NCBI GenBank assembly: GCA_024276805.1
Contig: JAJRWJ010000087.1
Location: forward strand, 1-6,347
DNA: 6,347 nucleotides
Direction: 5' to 3'
From: Gammaproteobacteria bacterium
GTDB lineage: Bacteria > Pseudomonadota > Gammaproteobacteria > Methylococcales > Methylomonadaceae
Each line of letters begins with the position of its first letter. The stretch's first letter is position 1. This document shows positions 1 through 6,347 of this stretch, piece by piece. The translations under genes were made by a program, and so were the position numbers. Below the pieces are notes generated by a model. It searched no databases. It saw only the letters and a program-made list of their open reading frames with translations, and had not been told where the DNA came from.

Positions 1-299
1 AAGAGTATACAAACGGAAAGACCCATGGGGAACTCCGGGAAACCTCAAAAGCTCACTGGCGTGCCAACGGCGCCCCCCTTTGTCAGGTACACAATGCCGG
101 GAATCGGTAACCCTTTTGCGATCACTATAAGGTTGTGAGTCGGGCTTTACAGCGATTTGAATAGGGTAAGCGAAGGTGCTGTTGGAATGTGTGGACAGAA
201 CCCGGATTCCCAGACTTCCTGACCCTGGTTTCAAACGTCAGTGTTCTTTGTGGTATCCGGGATACGAGTTAAACCAACCTGGCAACTGCAACTTAAATT
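1..299. other. Unassigned left edge, no gene recognised
   Basis: I recognise no gene here. On the plus strand one frame is open from base 1 to a TGA at 136-138 and continues open after it to a second TGA at 220-222. On the minus strand a frame is open from about base 210 to the window edge. The translations match no family I know and there is no convincing ribosome-binding site. A short palindrome, GTATCC-G-GGATAC, lies at 253-265. The stretch could be the end of a gene or of a mobile element lying to the left, or simply intergenic DNA downstream of the propeller gene. Confidence 0.3.
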
Positions 300-323
300 G
301 TGCCCGTGATTACAGACGGGCAC
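300..323 (-). terminator. Putative terminator of the YWTD propeller gene
   Basis: A perfect 8-bp inverted repeat, GTGCCCGT and ACGGGCAC, encloses an 8-base loop. It lies about 35 bp past the TAA of the minus-strand propeller gene. Read on the minus strand, the hairpin is followed by AATTTAAGTT, which is AT-rich but a poor U-tract. The position and the GC-rich stem suit a transcription terminator; the weak tail makes it a moderate call. Confidence 0.45.
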
Positions 324-358
324 CAATCTGAATTGATAGAGTACCAGTATTTTTATGC

Positions 359-1762
359 TTATGGGAGGATTTGGCCGATAATCAGGTTATTACCTTCATC
401 CAACTCAACAATTGAATTATCGGCATCGATTACAATCACAACATTTTCATTGACATGTGACCCTGAAAGATCCAACCGGGATTTGAATCGCTGTACCGCT
501 CCTGTACCCAGTCCCTGAGCTGTCCAACTCTCCAGCAAAGTGTCTGCTTGATCAGGGATGTCATCTACAGAAAGAAACGCTTTAATAGTGTAGCTGCCTG
601 TCAGTGCAGCCGTTCCATTGTTTTGGACGCTGAATTGAAACTCCAATTGATCATTGCCATTTTTGTTATTGACCCGTAATTTGTCCATCGTTCCCAAAAG
701 GTCAGGCGCCCCACTTACATCAACCCCGGGCGTTGGAGTTGGTGCCGGAAGCGTGCCAGCAACTGTGTCTCCAACAAGATCCAAAGCCAGGCCAGTTGGC
801 GATGAAGGACGAAAATCACCTGGTTTTTTCTGATACTCCAGCGTTAACAGTGTGGTCACATTAGCGCCATCGAAATCAGCCTGTTGAATGAGTCCGGTAT
901 CTCGGTCAGTCCAGTACATTAGCCCCGCAACTACATCCAATCCAATCCGAAATGGCTGTTTTAATCGTGTACCGAGTTTTTTACCAACCAGAACCTCCAC
1001 CCCCGATCCATCAGTATATGCGCGCATGACTTCACTGCCAAATCTCCCCGTCACCCAGTACATTCTCCCGTCGACATCATCGAGAACAATGCCGCGCGGG
1101 GTTGTCAAGCCCGAGACGAGGCGCTCTATTTGGGTTATATCAACTGCTCCATCCATTGAGGTTCGATGGATGTCGCCACCAAAATAGTCAGTCCAGTACA
1201 ATTGATTATTGGCGATATCCAACGCCAATCCACCAACATTGCCGAATTCGGTAATTTGTTGAACTGCTGTTCCTGAACCGAAGTCAGGAGAACGAAATTT
1301 AGGAATATCGACAATAAGTTCGATATTTTGACCATTCAGGTCAGCGCGATAAATTTTTTGGGTATTGCCATCCGCCCAATAAACCTTTCCCCCGTTCGGG
1401 TCCACTTCGATAGCCCAGGGAGCGCGCAATCCATCAGCCGTTGTTAAAATCGTTTCCACGCCTGTCCCATCCAGATTGGCGCGCCGGATAACTTCATCGC
1501 CAAAACCCGAAACGAATTGACCAATGTCGACCCAGTATATTTTTCCATTGATCTGGTCAATAGCCATGTCCAATGATGCCGTCACGCCGTTGACGACAGT
1601 TTCGACACTGCTGCCATCAAGGTTGGCTCGTTGTATTGTATTACTGTGTGTATCTGTCCAGTACATCTTCGATTGCGCAAAGGCGTCTTCATTAATGAAG
1701 ACTGTCATTAATGACAATGTGAACAACGCAATAGCCGTAATTTGCGTAATTTGACGTTTCAT
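359..1762 (-). CDS. Exported YWTD beta-propeller protein with C-terminal CARDB-like domain
   Basis: The protein has 467 residues. The ATG at 1762-1760 is chosen because AAAGGAG sits 6 bases upstream of it; a TTG 14 codons earlier would precede the signal peptide and has no such site. Residues 1-29 form a Sec signal peptide (basic start, hydrophobic core, AFA before Gln30). Residues 31 to about 335 carry six YW[TVA][DT] motifs at 33-37, 75-79, 127-131, 188-192, 234-238 and 282-286. Each is followed by an R/Q-A-x-x-[DN]-G type turn (RANLDG, RADLNG, RTSMDG, QADFDG), the pattern of LDL-receptor class B repeats, so a six-bladed propeller is expected. A Pro/Thr linker (about 339-346) leads to a domain at about 350-467 ending in a VIDADNSIVELDEGNN segment typical of CARDB adhesion-like domains. 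The protein is probably periplasmic or cell-surface and binds a protein or glycan. No catalytic residues are evident and the ligand is unknown. It appears monocistronic. Confidence 0.9.
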   Translation of the reverse strand: MKRQITQITAIALFTLSLMTVFINEDAFAQSKMYWTDTHSNTIQRANLDGSSVETVVNGVTASLDMAIDQINGKIYWVDIGQFVSGFGDEVIRRANLDGTGVETILTTADGLRAPWAIEVDPNGGKVYWADGNTQKIYRADLNGQNIELIVDIPKFRSPDFGSGTAVQQITEFGNVGGLALDIANNQLYWTDYFGGDIHRTSMDGAVDITQIERLVSGLTTPRGIVLDDVDGRMYWVTGRFGSEVMRAYTDGSGVEVLVGKKLGTRLKQPFRIGLDVVAGLMYWTDRDTGLIQQADFDGANVTTLLTLEYQKKPGDFRPSSPTGLALDLVGDTVAGTLPAPTPTPGVDVSGAPDLLGTMDKLRVNNKNGNDQLEFQFSVQNNGTAALTGSYTIKAFLSVDDIPDQADTLLESWTAQGLGTGAVQRFKSRLDLSGSHVNENVVIVIDADNSIVELDEGNNLIIGQILP

Positions 1763-2217
1763 ATCATTCTCCTTTAAATATTTGCCTATCTGTAAGCAAA
1801 CCAATCAGCAAGCAATTTTTTCTTTATTTGCTCTTATAAACTGTTTTCACGAAATGCCTGTAATCAGACAGTGAATCTGGTTTGTATTCTTATATTCTGT
1901 ATATCCCTATAAAGTTGTATAAGGTTCAAAATACGAACGAAGTTTGTATGAACGTACTGATCCGCAATGGTGACCATGTCCGTTTCGATTTATTTTTCTC
2001 ATCTTGTACGCAACTCCAACTCGCAGCAAAACTGTCATGCGGAGGCGATGGTCAATTCGAGAACATGATTACAGGATTAATTCGATACACTGAAGTAAAA
2101 GACTTTGCCATCCGGCAACTGATACGGCACTATAGCCCCCGTCCAGGAAGCAAATAGCTGCGGGTTTACTGTGGCACTTACAACTGAAGAGTATACGACA
2201 CAGCAAAATCGTGAAAA

Positions 2218-2278
2218 CAGCGCTGGCAACCATAATTTTTTGCTGAAAGCATTGATCTGGCTTTCAAGCCAGCGCTGG
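2218..2278. repeat. Two copies of CAGCGCTGG, 52 bp apart, upstream of the antiporter
   Basis: CAGCGCTGG occurs at 2218-2226 and 2270-2278. Its core, CAGCGCTG, is a perfect 8-bp palindrome. The second copy extends to the 10-bp palindrome CCAGCGCTGG (2269-2278). The 52-bp spacing is close to five helical turns, so a dimeric regulator could bind both sites on one face of the DNA. A third copy of the 8-bp core spans the antiporter stop codon (3721-3728), which weakens the case for a dedicated operator. The role is inferred from position only. Confidence 0.35.
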
Positions 2279-2286
2279 GCTACAAT
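2257..2286 (+). promoter_or_regulatory. Candidate antiporter promoter with palindrome beside the -10 box
   Basis: TACAAT at 2281-2286 is a good -10 hexamer about 80 bp upstream of the antiporter ATG. No matching -35 hexamer lies 16-18 bases upstream. Instead that space holds an inverted repeat, CTGGCTT-TC-AAGCCAG (2257-2272), overlapping CCAGCGCTGG. A promoter with a poor -35 covered by palindromes is what an activator- or repressor-controlled gene often shows. The predicted leader contains a short GGCAG/CTGCC hairpin (2299-2309) followed by a T-rich run, too weak to call an attenuator. Confidence 0.35.
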
Positions 2287-2364
2287 CGGGGAACTTTTGG
2301 CAGACTGCCTTCTCTTTTTGGACTTACCCTTGTGGATTGTTCTTCTACTAATAGAGGTTAACCC

Positions 2365-3729
2365 ATGCAGGATCTCAATCATCTCGCCATTATCTGGATC
2401 GGGGTGTTTCTGTCTTCTTATCTGGCCAGACGCACCAAACTTACCTCTGTTGTCTATTTTCTCGCATTTGGCTGTTTAATGGTCAATATTGGTATTCTGC
2501 CCGAGGAAACCACCCCGTTTATCGAAGGACTGGCAAAAGTTGGCATTATCGTCATTATGTTTGCCCTGGGATTTGAAGAAAATTCCAGCAAATTCGTTCA
2601 GGGTATCAAACGCGCCTGGGGAATTGCCCTTTTTGGCGCCATCGGGCCATTTTTTGTTGCCTATTTACTGTCACTGCAGTTTTGGGGGGATGTAAAACTC
2701 GCGCTGATGTGTGGTCTGGCGATGACTGCAACGGCCGTTTCACTGACCATGGTTTCTCTGCGCAGCGAAGGCCTGCATCGATCCGATGCGGCACGCGGCA
2801 TCATGACCTCGGCGGTTCTCGATGATATTGCATCGTTGGCCCTGGTTGCACTGCTGGTTCCTTTGGCAACCGGACAGGCCGATATATCCTTTGTCCAGGT
2901 TTTTGTCGTCGGCGCAAAGACCCTGGTTTTTTTTGGTATTGTCACGCTACTGGGAATCTGGATTTTTCCCTGTAATACTGTCATCAGAATCGAGCGCCTT
3001 GTACCCTTATGGAAGCGATTCAGCAACCACTTCCCGACTCTTGAAGGCCGCAATTATGGCATTCCCTACCTGGAACGCTATGGTGTCCGCGACTTGCTGA
3101 TGCTCGGTGAAAATGGCCAGGCGACATTGACCATCTTGCTGCTTGCCCTGCTGATCAGCCTGATTGCCCATAAATTTGGTTTTCACCCGGCAGTGGGCGC
3201 CTATATGGCCGGGTTGATTCTTAAACAGGAACACTTTCATGAAGATGAAAGGCAGCAGATTCAGGACTATGAAAGCTGCAAGCATATCATCGACAATGTC
3301 GCCTTTTCCTGGTTAGGCCCGGTTTTCTTTGTCAACCTGGGCACCAAAATCATGCTGGATCTCGATATCGTTGTCTCTGTGATACCGGAAATGCTGGCGA
3401 TGACCATTGGTATTTTTACCATCCAGGTCATTTCCGCCATGCTGGCAGCCCGTTATACCGGCAGTTTCGCCTGGCATGAAAGTATCATGATAGGGGTGGG
3501 TATGCTGGGGCGCGCCGAACTGGCCTTTGTGGTTCTGGATATCGGTTATGTGCAAAATGCCATCTTCACCACTGCGGCATTTTACACCTTGATGTTAACC
3601 GCTTTCTGGTTGAATATTGCCGTGCCTTTTTCCATTAAATACTGGCGACCCTATTTCGTCGGTGAAAAGGAACTTGTCGTCAGGATCGGTTCCCGACAGA
3701 TTACGCTATCCAACCCTGGACAGCGCTGA
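2365..3729 (+). CDS. CPA2-type monovalent cation:proton antiporter (Kef/NapA-like membrane domain)
   Basis: This 454-residue inner-membrane protein probably exchanges Na+ or K+ for protons. The start is well fixed: AGAGG lies 7 bases before the ATG and an in-frame TAA (2359-2361) lies just upstream. About a dozen hydrophobic segments span residues 5 to 425. Family hallmarks are visible: TATAVSLT (121-128) in the expected unwound helix, LDD (152-154) with the paired aspartates of electrogenic CPA2 exchangers, HPAVGAYMAGL (274-284), PVFFVNLG (319-326), and GRAE (382-385), matching the usual G-R-x-E motif. A hydrophilic stretch at about 203-250 is probably a cytoplasmic loop. The protein ends soon after the last membrane segment, so it lacks the TrkA-N/RCK nucleotide-binding domain of KefB and KefC and cannot be regulated through that domain. 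The ion cannot be decided from sequence; the Asp pair favours Na+/H+ over K+/H+ exchange. The gene stands alone and faces the receptor gene convergently. Confidence 0.92.
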   Translation: MQDLNHLAIIWIGVFLSSYLARRTKLTSVVYFLAFGCLMVNIGILPEETTPFIEGLAKVGIIVIMFALGFEENSSKFVQGIKRAWGIALFGAIGPFFVAYLLSLQFWGDVKLALMCGLAMTATAVSLTMVSLRSEGLHRSDAARGIMTSAVLDDIASLALVALLVPLATGQADISFVQVFVVGAKTLVFFGIVTLLGIWIFPCNTVIRIERLVPLWKRFSNHFPTLEGRNYGIPYLERYGVRDLLMLGENGQATLTILLLALLISLIAHKFGFHPAVGAYMAGLILKQEHFHEDERQQIQDYESCKHIIDNVAFSWLGPVFFVNLGTKIMLDLDIVVSVIPEMLAMTIGIFTIQVISAMLAARYTGSFAWHESIMIGVGMLGRAELAFVVLDIGYVQNAIFTTAAFYTLMLTAFWLNIAVPFSIKYWRPYFVGEKELVVRIGSRQITLSNPGQR

Positions 3730-3811
3730 ATTGGTATGGTCATGAAACTTGATATCCACCCGCTTGAGCAAATGGGTCTGAATAACTGACTGAAAGTCCT
3801 GATACGCGAAG

Positions 3812-3844
3812 ACAAAACGACATATTTTTATAATGCAGTTTTGT
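3812..3844. terminator. Weak inverted repeat between convergent genes
   Basis: ACAAAAC (3812-3818) and GTTTTGT (3838-3844) can pair around a 19-base AT-rich interior that contains a partial second stem. It lies in the 138-bp gap between the antiporter stop and the end of the receptor gene, where a two-way terminator would be expected. The stem is AT-rich and there is no strong T-run on either side, so this is a tentative call. Confidence 0.2.
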
Positions 3845-3867
3845 GAGACCTGGTTCTTTGATGACCG

Positions 3868-4599
3868 TCAATTACCAAGTTTCAAGCCAATTCCATAAGT
3901 CCTGGGATTGCCGGGAACTCCAGAACGGAAGCTGAACTTTTGTGTGAAATATTCATTGTCCGCCAGATTATTTACAAAACCATATATTTCCACTGGCCCT
4001 ATGGAGTAGCCAAGACGCGTATTGACGATCTCGTAAGCATTCTGTTTAAGCGATTCGGTGTTGAAATCGTCAAAATAGGTTTTTCCCGTCCCGACTAATT
4101 CAACTCGGGCAAATAAACCCCAGAGATCCTGGTGCTGCAATGCAATTAAATAATTGTACTTGGGAACGTAAGGCGGCCTATTGCCAGCCAGGTTTTCATT
4201 GGAGTTAGGATCCCTGAACCGGTCAAATGTAATTTCCGTGAAACCGAATGTTGCTTCCAGTTCGAAATCCGCAAAGGCCTTTGCGTAAAATTCCAGTTCC
4301 ACCCCGTATGAGGTGACTTCAGGGGCATTGAACACGAACAACTCCGTCGGTGTAAACGAACGTTCGACTTGATAGTCCTTGATATCATAATAAAACACCG
4401 CTAAATTTGCACGAAGCTGATTGTCCAACCAACGGGATTTAATGCCCAATTCGCTGGCCCACATCGATTCCTGAGCAAATCCGGAAAAATCGTTCAGATC
4501 CGTGGTGGTGAATCCGCCCGGTTTAAAAGCCAACTGGGTTGAGCCATACAGCGATACCTGGGGCAAAGGCCTATGGTTAAAGCCAAGTTTCGGACTGAC
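3868..4599 (-). pseudogene. C-terminal half of the TonB-dependent receptor, out of frame with its N-terminal half
   Basis: This frame encodes 243 residues of beta-barrel and has no ribosome-binding site or good start of its own. It continues the receptor whose first 434 codons lie upstream in another frame. Just after the T-run it reads VSPKLGFNHRPLPQVSLYG, a typical TonB-receptor barrel stretch. It then has AFKPGGF, ELGIKSRWLDNQLRANLAVFYYD, APEVTSYGVELE, GNRPPYVPKYN, VNTRLGY and VNNLADNEY, all in the order normal for iron-type TonB receptors. The end, GNPRTYGIGLKLGN, is recognisable as the last strand but finishes on Asn rather than the aromatic residue usual for outer-membrane proteins. Joined to the upstream part the receptor would have about 680 residues, a normal length. 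If the frameshift is real this half is not translated efficiently. Confidence 0.85.
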
Positions 4600-5909
4600 A
4601 AAAAAAACGAGTCCTGCTGTTTTTCCAGACCCGCCGGAATTGGGCCAAAGGGTCCACCCTGGCGTTTGCGGTCGATTCTTGAATAGACATAATCCATTCT
4701 AAGGCCAAAATTCAGCTCGGTATTTGCAAATCCTCTGTAGTTGATAAAACCGAAACCGGCATAGCTGTTTTCATCTATTTTATCCTGGGTCGCCTCACTG
4801 CCGCCAAATAAAGTAAGCACATTGCTGCTTTTATCTTCACTGAACAGCCCAAAAACCCCAATGCGCCAATCCCATTCACCAGGATGTTCAGGGGACTGTA
4901 TTCTAACCTCCTGGCTCCATTGGCGCACATTCTCACGCGTCTCAATTTGGGCAATCGATGCCGGCGTCAAATCCAAATCAATAATACGTGGATCAAGCTT
5001 CCAGTTCCTTCTGGCAGTAACGGATAGCACTACAAAAGCCCTGGCCAGATAACGAATTCTCAAAGCTTCGGTATCGATAAACTGTTTTGTTTCACCTGGA
5101 AGATTGGATTGGATGGTGAAGGGTTCACCATCCACTGGAACTATTCGTCCTGCTCCATCGTCGAAATTATTAAGACTGCCTGAGAAACTGATATGCCAGG
5201 CATTCGATGGCGTCCATATCAACGAGCCTCTCCCTCCCGTGTACTCCCGGTTATCGGCGCGGATATGCAGAAAAGTGTTGTTAAGAAAACCGTCGCGTTT
5301 CGAATAGGCGCCAGCGAGGCTGAAGGCCAGCTGGTTCTGCACTAAGGGCCCGCTGAAATAACCATTGACAGCACGATCATCAAAGTTTCCGCCGGCAACG
5401 GACAATTCGCCCTGCAACTCTTCTCCAGGGCGCCGGTTTGTTATATTGAAAGCACCGCCGTAACTGTTCTTTCCGAAGAGTGTCGATTGCGGACCCCGGA
5501 ATACTTCGATGCTTTCGACCCCGTAGAGATGGTTGGCAAAAGTAAAGGGATCCCCGAAGGGCACATCGTCGACATAAATACTGATCGGTGCGTTGCCAAA
5601 TACCAAGGTGTTGGTGAGGCCACGAATACTGAAGATATTATTGGGGCCGCGGCTGCCGGCACTGGAGACATGGAAATTGGGAATATCGTCCATCAGATCC
5701 TGAACCGCCTTGATGTGCCGTTCTTCAATTTCCCTGCGCAGAAAAATCTGTGCGCTTAGCGGAGGATCCTCGAAACGATTGATGGAGGCGTTATCACCTA
5801 CAACCTCCATAGCGTCCAGAACAACCGGGTCCTGATCTGCAGCCCATGCATTGAGTGGAATTTGCACGGTTATCCATAACACATAATTGAATTGCTTTTT
5901 AGTCAGCAC
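4494..5909 (-). CDS. TonB-dependent outer-membrane receptor, N-terminal part (plug and first half of barrel), frameshifted
   Basis: The full receptor would import a TonB-energised ligand, such as a siderophore or other large nutrient, across the outer membrane. I choose the GTG at 5909-5907: GGAGG (5924-5920) lies 10 bases upstream and it starts directly at a signal peptide. An ATG seven codons earlier (5930) would place GGAGG inside the gene. Residues 1-23 are the signal peptide (KK, hydrophobic core, AWA before Ala24). VVLDAMEVVGD (29-39) resembles a TonB box. The plug domain spans about 45-160, with IRGL (95-98), IYVDDVPF (111-118), VESIEVFRGPQSTLFG (131-146) and GGAFNI (151-156). Barrel strands follow from about 165. 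True receptor sequence ends at Ser434. The remaining 37 residues, from the T8 run to the stop at 4494, are frameshift product. The barrel is cut roughly two thirds along, so the product as sequenced should not function. The substrate is unknown. The gene is divergent from the regulator at 6069. Confidence 0.88.
   Translation of the reverse strand: MLTKKQFNYVLWITVQIPLNAWAADQDPVVLDAMEVVGDNASINRFEDPPLSAQIFLRREIEERHIKAVQDLMDDIPNFHVSSAGSRGPNNIFSIRGLTNTLVFGNAPISIYVDDVPFGDPFTFANHLYGVESIEVFRGPQSTLFGKNSYGGAFNITNRRPGEELQGELSVAGGNFDDRAVNGYFSGPLVQNQLAFSLAGAYSKRDGFLNNTFLHIRADNREYTGGRGSLIWTPSNAWHISFSGSLNNFDDGAGRIVPVDGEPFTIQSNLPGETKQFIDTEALRIRYLARAFVVLSVTARRNWKLDPRIIDLDLTPASIAQIETRENVRQWSQEVRIQSPEHPGEWDWRIGVFGLFSEDKSSNVLTLFGGSEATQDKIDENSYAGFGFINYRGFANTELNFGLRMDYVYSRIDRKRQGGPFGPIPAGLEKQQDSFFLSVRNLALTIGLCPRYRCMAQPSWLLNRADSPPRI
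4600..4607 (-). other. Homopolymer T8 (coding strand) at the receptor frameshift
   Basis: The coding strand reads TCG, then eight T, then GTCAGT. With eight T the frame goes to LSVRNLALTIG and ends about 37 codons later at 4494. With nine T (or six) it would continue as F-V-S-P-K-L-G, matching the receptor family on both sides without a gap. The frame change is therefore located at this run. A sequencing or assembly error, slipped-strand phase variation, transcriptional slippage and simple gene decay would all give this picture. Confidence 0.85.
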
Positions 5910-5936
5910 ATTATTGCATCCTCCAGGCATCTGGGA

Positions 5937-5966
5937 CCATGGATCTTTAGTTTATTGTCCATGGAT
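5937..5966. repeat. Paired CCATGGAT boxes in the receptor/regulator divergent promoter region
   Basis: CCATGGAT occurs at 5937-5944 and 5959-5966, 22 bp apart, about two helical turns; the core CCATGG is palindromic. The boxes lie 28 to 57 bp upstream of the receptor GTG, and the distal one abuts a TAATAT hexamer (minus strand, 5970-5965) that could serve as a -10 box. No good -35 hexamer accompanies it. Direct repeats at this spacing are typical of sites for cooperative activators such as the MalT/LuxR group. The neighbouring regulator is an obvious candidate binder, but this is inferred from position. Confidence 0.4.
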
Positions 5967-6068
5967 ATTAGCCTGTCGAGGCATTAAACAGTGATCCTAT
6001 CATATCGGATGCTTTAGAATGAACCGATATTTACGAATAGCTTGATGGCATTGACGACTGAAAATCAG

Positions 6069-6347
6069 ATGGACAAACCAACCCAAAAGATTGCCAAACT
6101 CATGGCTCCGAAAATTAGCGGGGTCCTGCACCGGAATCGATTGTTTGTGCGCCTGGATAAATGCCGTCAACATCCTGTCGTCTGGGTGTCGGGTTCGGGG
6201 GGCGCAAGTAAAACCACATTGATTGCCAGCTATCTGGCTGGCAAAAACATTCCCTGCCTCTGGTATCAGGTCGATGAGGGTGACAGTGATCCGGCAACCT
6301 TCTTCTATTTCCTCAAGCTTGCCGTCAAGCGGATGGCACAGAAAAAA
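6069..6347 (+). CDS. SARP/MalT-like ATPase transcriptional regulator, N-terminal part (runs off window)
   Basis: Ninety-three residues are visible and the gene continues beyond the right edge. The sequence fits the N-terminus of large (about 1000-residue) proteobacterial regulators that combine a P-loop STAND-type ATPase with repeats and a LuxR or BTAD output domain. Visible signatures are SGVLHRNRLFVRLD (17-30), HPVVWVSG (35-42), a P-loop at 42-50, and IPCLWYQVDEGDSDPATFFYFL (61-82), which is characteristic of this family. The P-loop reads G-S-G-G-A-S-K-T-T: Ser47 replaces the Gly that normally precedes the catalytic Lys48. Alignment with relatives as I recall them favours the ATG at 6069. 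An in-frame ATG at 6045 would add eight residues, and neither start has a strong ribosome-binding site. The output domain is not visible, so DNA binding is inferred. Its position divergent from the TonB receptor suggests local control of that gene. Confidence 0.75.
   Translation, partial: MDKPTQKIAKLMAPKISGVLHRNRLFVRLDKCRQHPVVWVSGSGGASKTTLIASYLAGKNIPCLWYQVDEGDSDPATFFYFLKLAVKRMAQKK

Larger units (their letters stand above)
1763..2364. other. Long divergent intergenic region between propeller and antiporter genes
   Basis: This 602-bp gap should hold the promoters of both flanking genes. For the minus-strand propeller gene, a TATAAG hexamer (1838-1833) and TTACAG (1863-1858) are 19 bases apart, a weak candidate. 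For the antiporter, the better signals are near 2257-2286. A plus-strand frame from an ATG at 1948 to the TAG at 2155-2157 could encode 69 residues, and an overlapping frame starts with GTG at 2171. Neither has a clear ribosome-binding site, a membrane or secretion signal, or a family I recognise, so I do not call either as a gene. A small RNA cannot be excluded. Confidence 0.5.

Noticed and set aside
1882..2157. Plus-strand frame of up to 91 residues in the intergenic gap
   Set aside because: It has no ribosome-binding site at any possible start, an AT-rich start region and no recognisable family. It is kept only as a possibility under the intergenic entry.
1..2196. The 10-mer AAGAGTATAC present at 1-10 and 2187-2196
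   Set aside because: Chance matches of this length are expected in a window this size, and the flanks do not extend the match.
2299..2319. GGCAG/CTGCC hairpin followed by a T-rich run in the antiporter leader, as an attenuator
   Set aside because: The stem is only 4-5 bp with almost no loop, and the T-run is interrupted by C.
2077..2382. Minus-strand frame of 101 residues opposite the antiporter promoter
   Set aside because: It crosses the antiporter start and leader, has a basic low-information composition and no ribosome-binding site.
2171..2479. Plus-strand GTG-started frame of 102 residues running into the antiporter gene
   Set aside because: It has no ribosome-binding site and overlaps the well-supported antiporter start in another frame. 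Its hydrophobic end is a shifted reading of membrane-protein codons.
4502..5759. Several plus-strand frames of 66-90 residues opposite the receptor gene
   Set aside because: They are antisense shadows of the receptor, whose own frame carries clear family motifs.
2171..6068. Similar starts MALTTE at 2171 and at 6045, suggesting a duplicated gene start
   Set aside because: The similarity ends after six codons, the bases differ at about a third of positions, and the upstream sequences are unrelated.

Overview
The window looks like chromosomal DNA of a Gram-negative bacterium, most likely a free-living gammaproteobacterium. The evidence is a TonB-dependent outer-membrane receptor, exported proteins with Sec signal peptides, a CPA2-type antiporter and the start of a proteobacterial SARP/MalT-like ATPase regulator. 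Base composition is moderate and looks even across the genes. No rRNA, tRNA, CRISPR array or complete mobile element was recognised.

Layout from left to right. Bases 1-299 hold nothing I can name. A hairpin at 300-323 lies just past the end of a minus-strand gene (359-1762) for an exported six-bladed YWTD beta-propeller with a C-terminal CARDB-like domain. A gene-poor gap of about 600 bp (1763-2364) separates it from a divergent plus-strand gene (2365-3729) for a monovalent cation:proton antiporter. The gap contains a palindromic 9-mer repeated 52 bp apart, close to a good -10 hexamer. The antiporter converges, across 138 bp, on a minus-strand TonB-dependent receptor (3868-5909). The receptor is split into two frames at a run of eight T in the coding strand. 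Divergent from it, a plus-strand regulator with a P-loop ATPase domain begins at about 6069 and runs off the right edge.

The receptor and the truncated regulator share a promoter region of about 160 bp that contains two CCATGGAT boxes 22 bp apart. This suggests a locally regulated uptake locus, but the substrate cannot be read from the sequence. The propeller protein and the antiporter look like independent single-gene units.

I do not see a clearly new biological system. The points most worth a second look are the homopolymer frameshift in the receptor, the Gly-to-Ser change in the regulator's P-loop, and the repeated boxes in the two divergent promoter regions.
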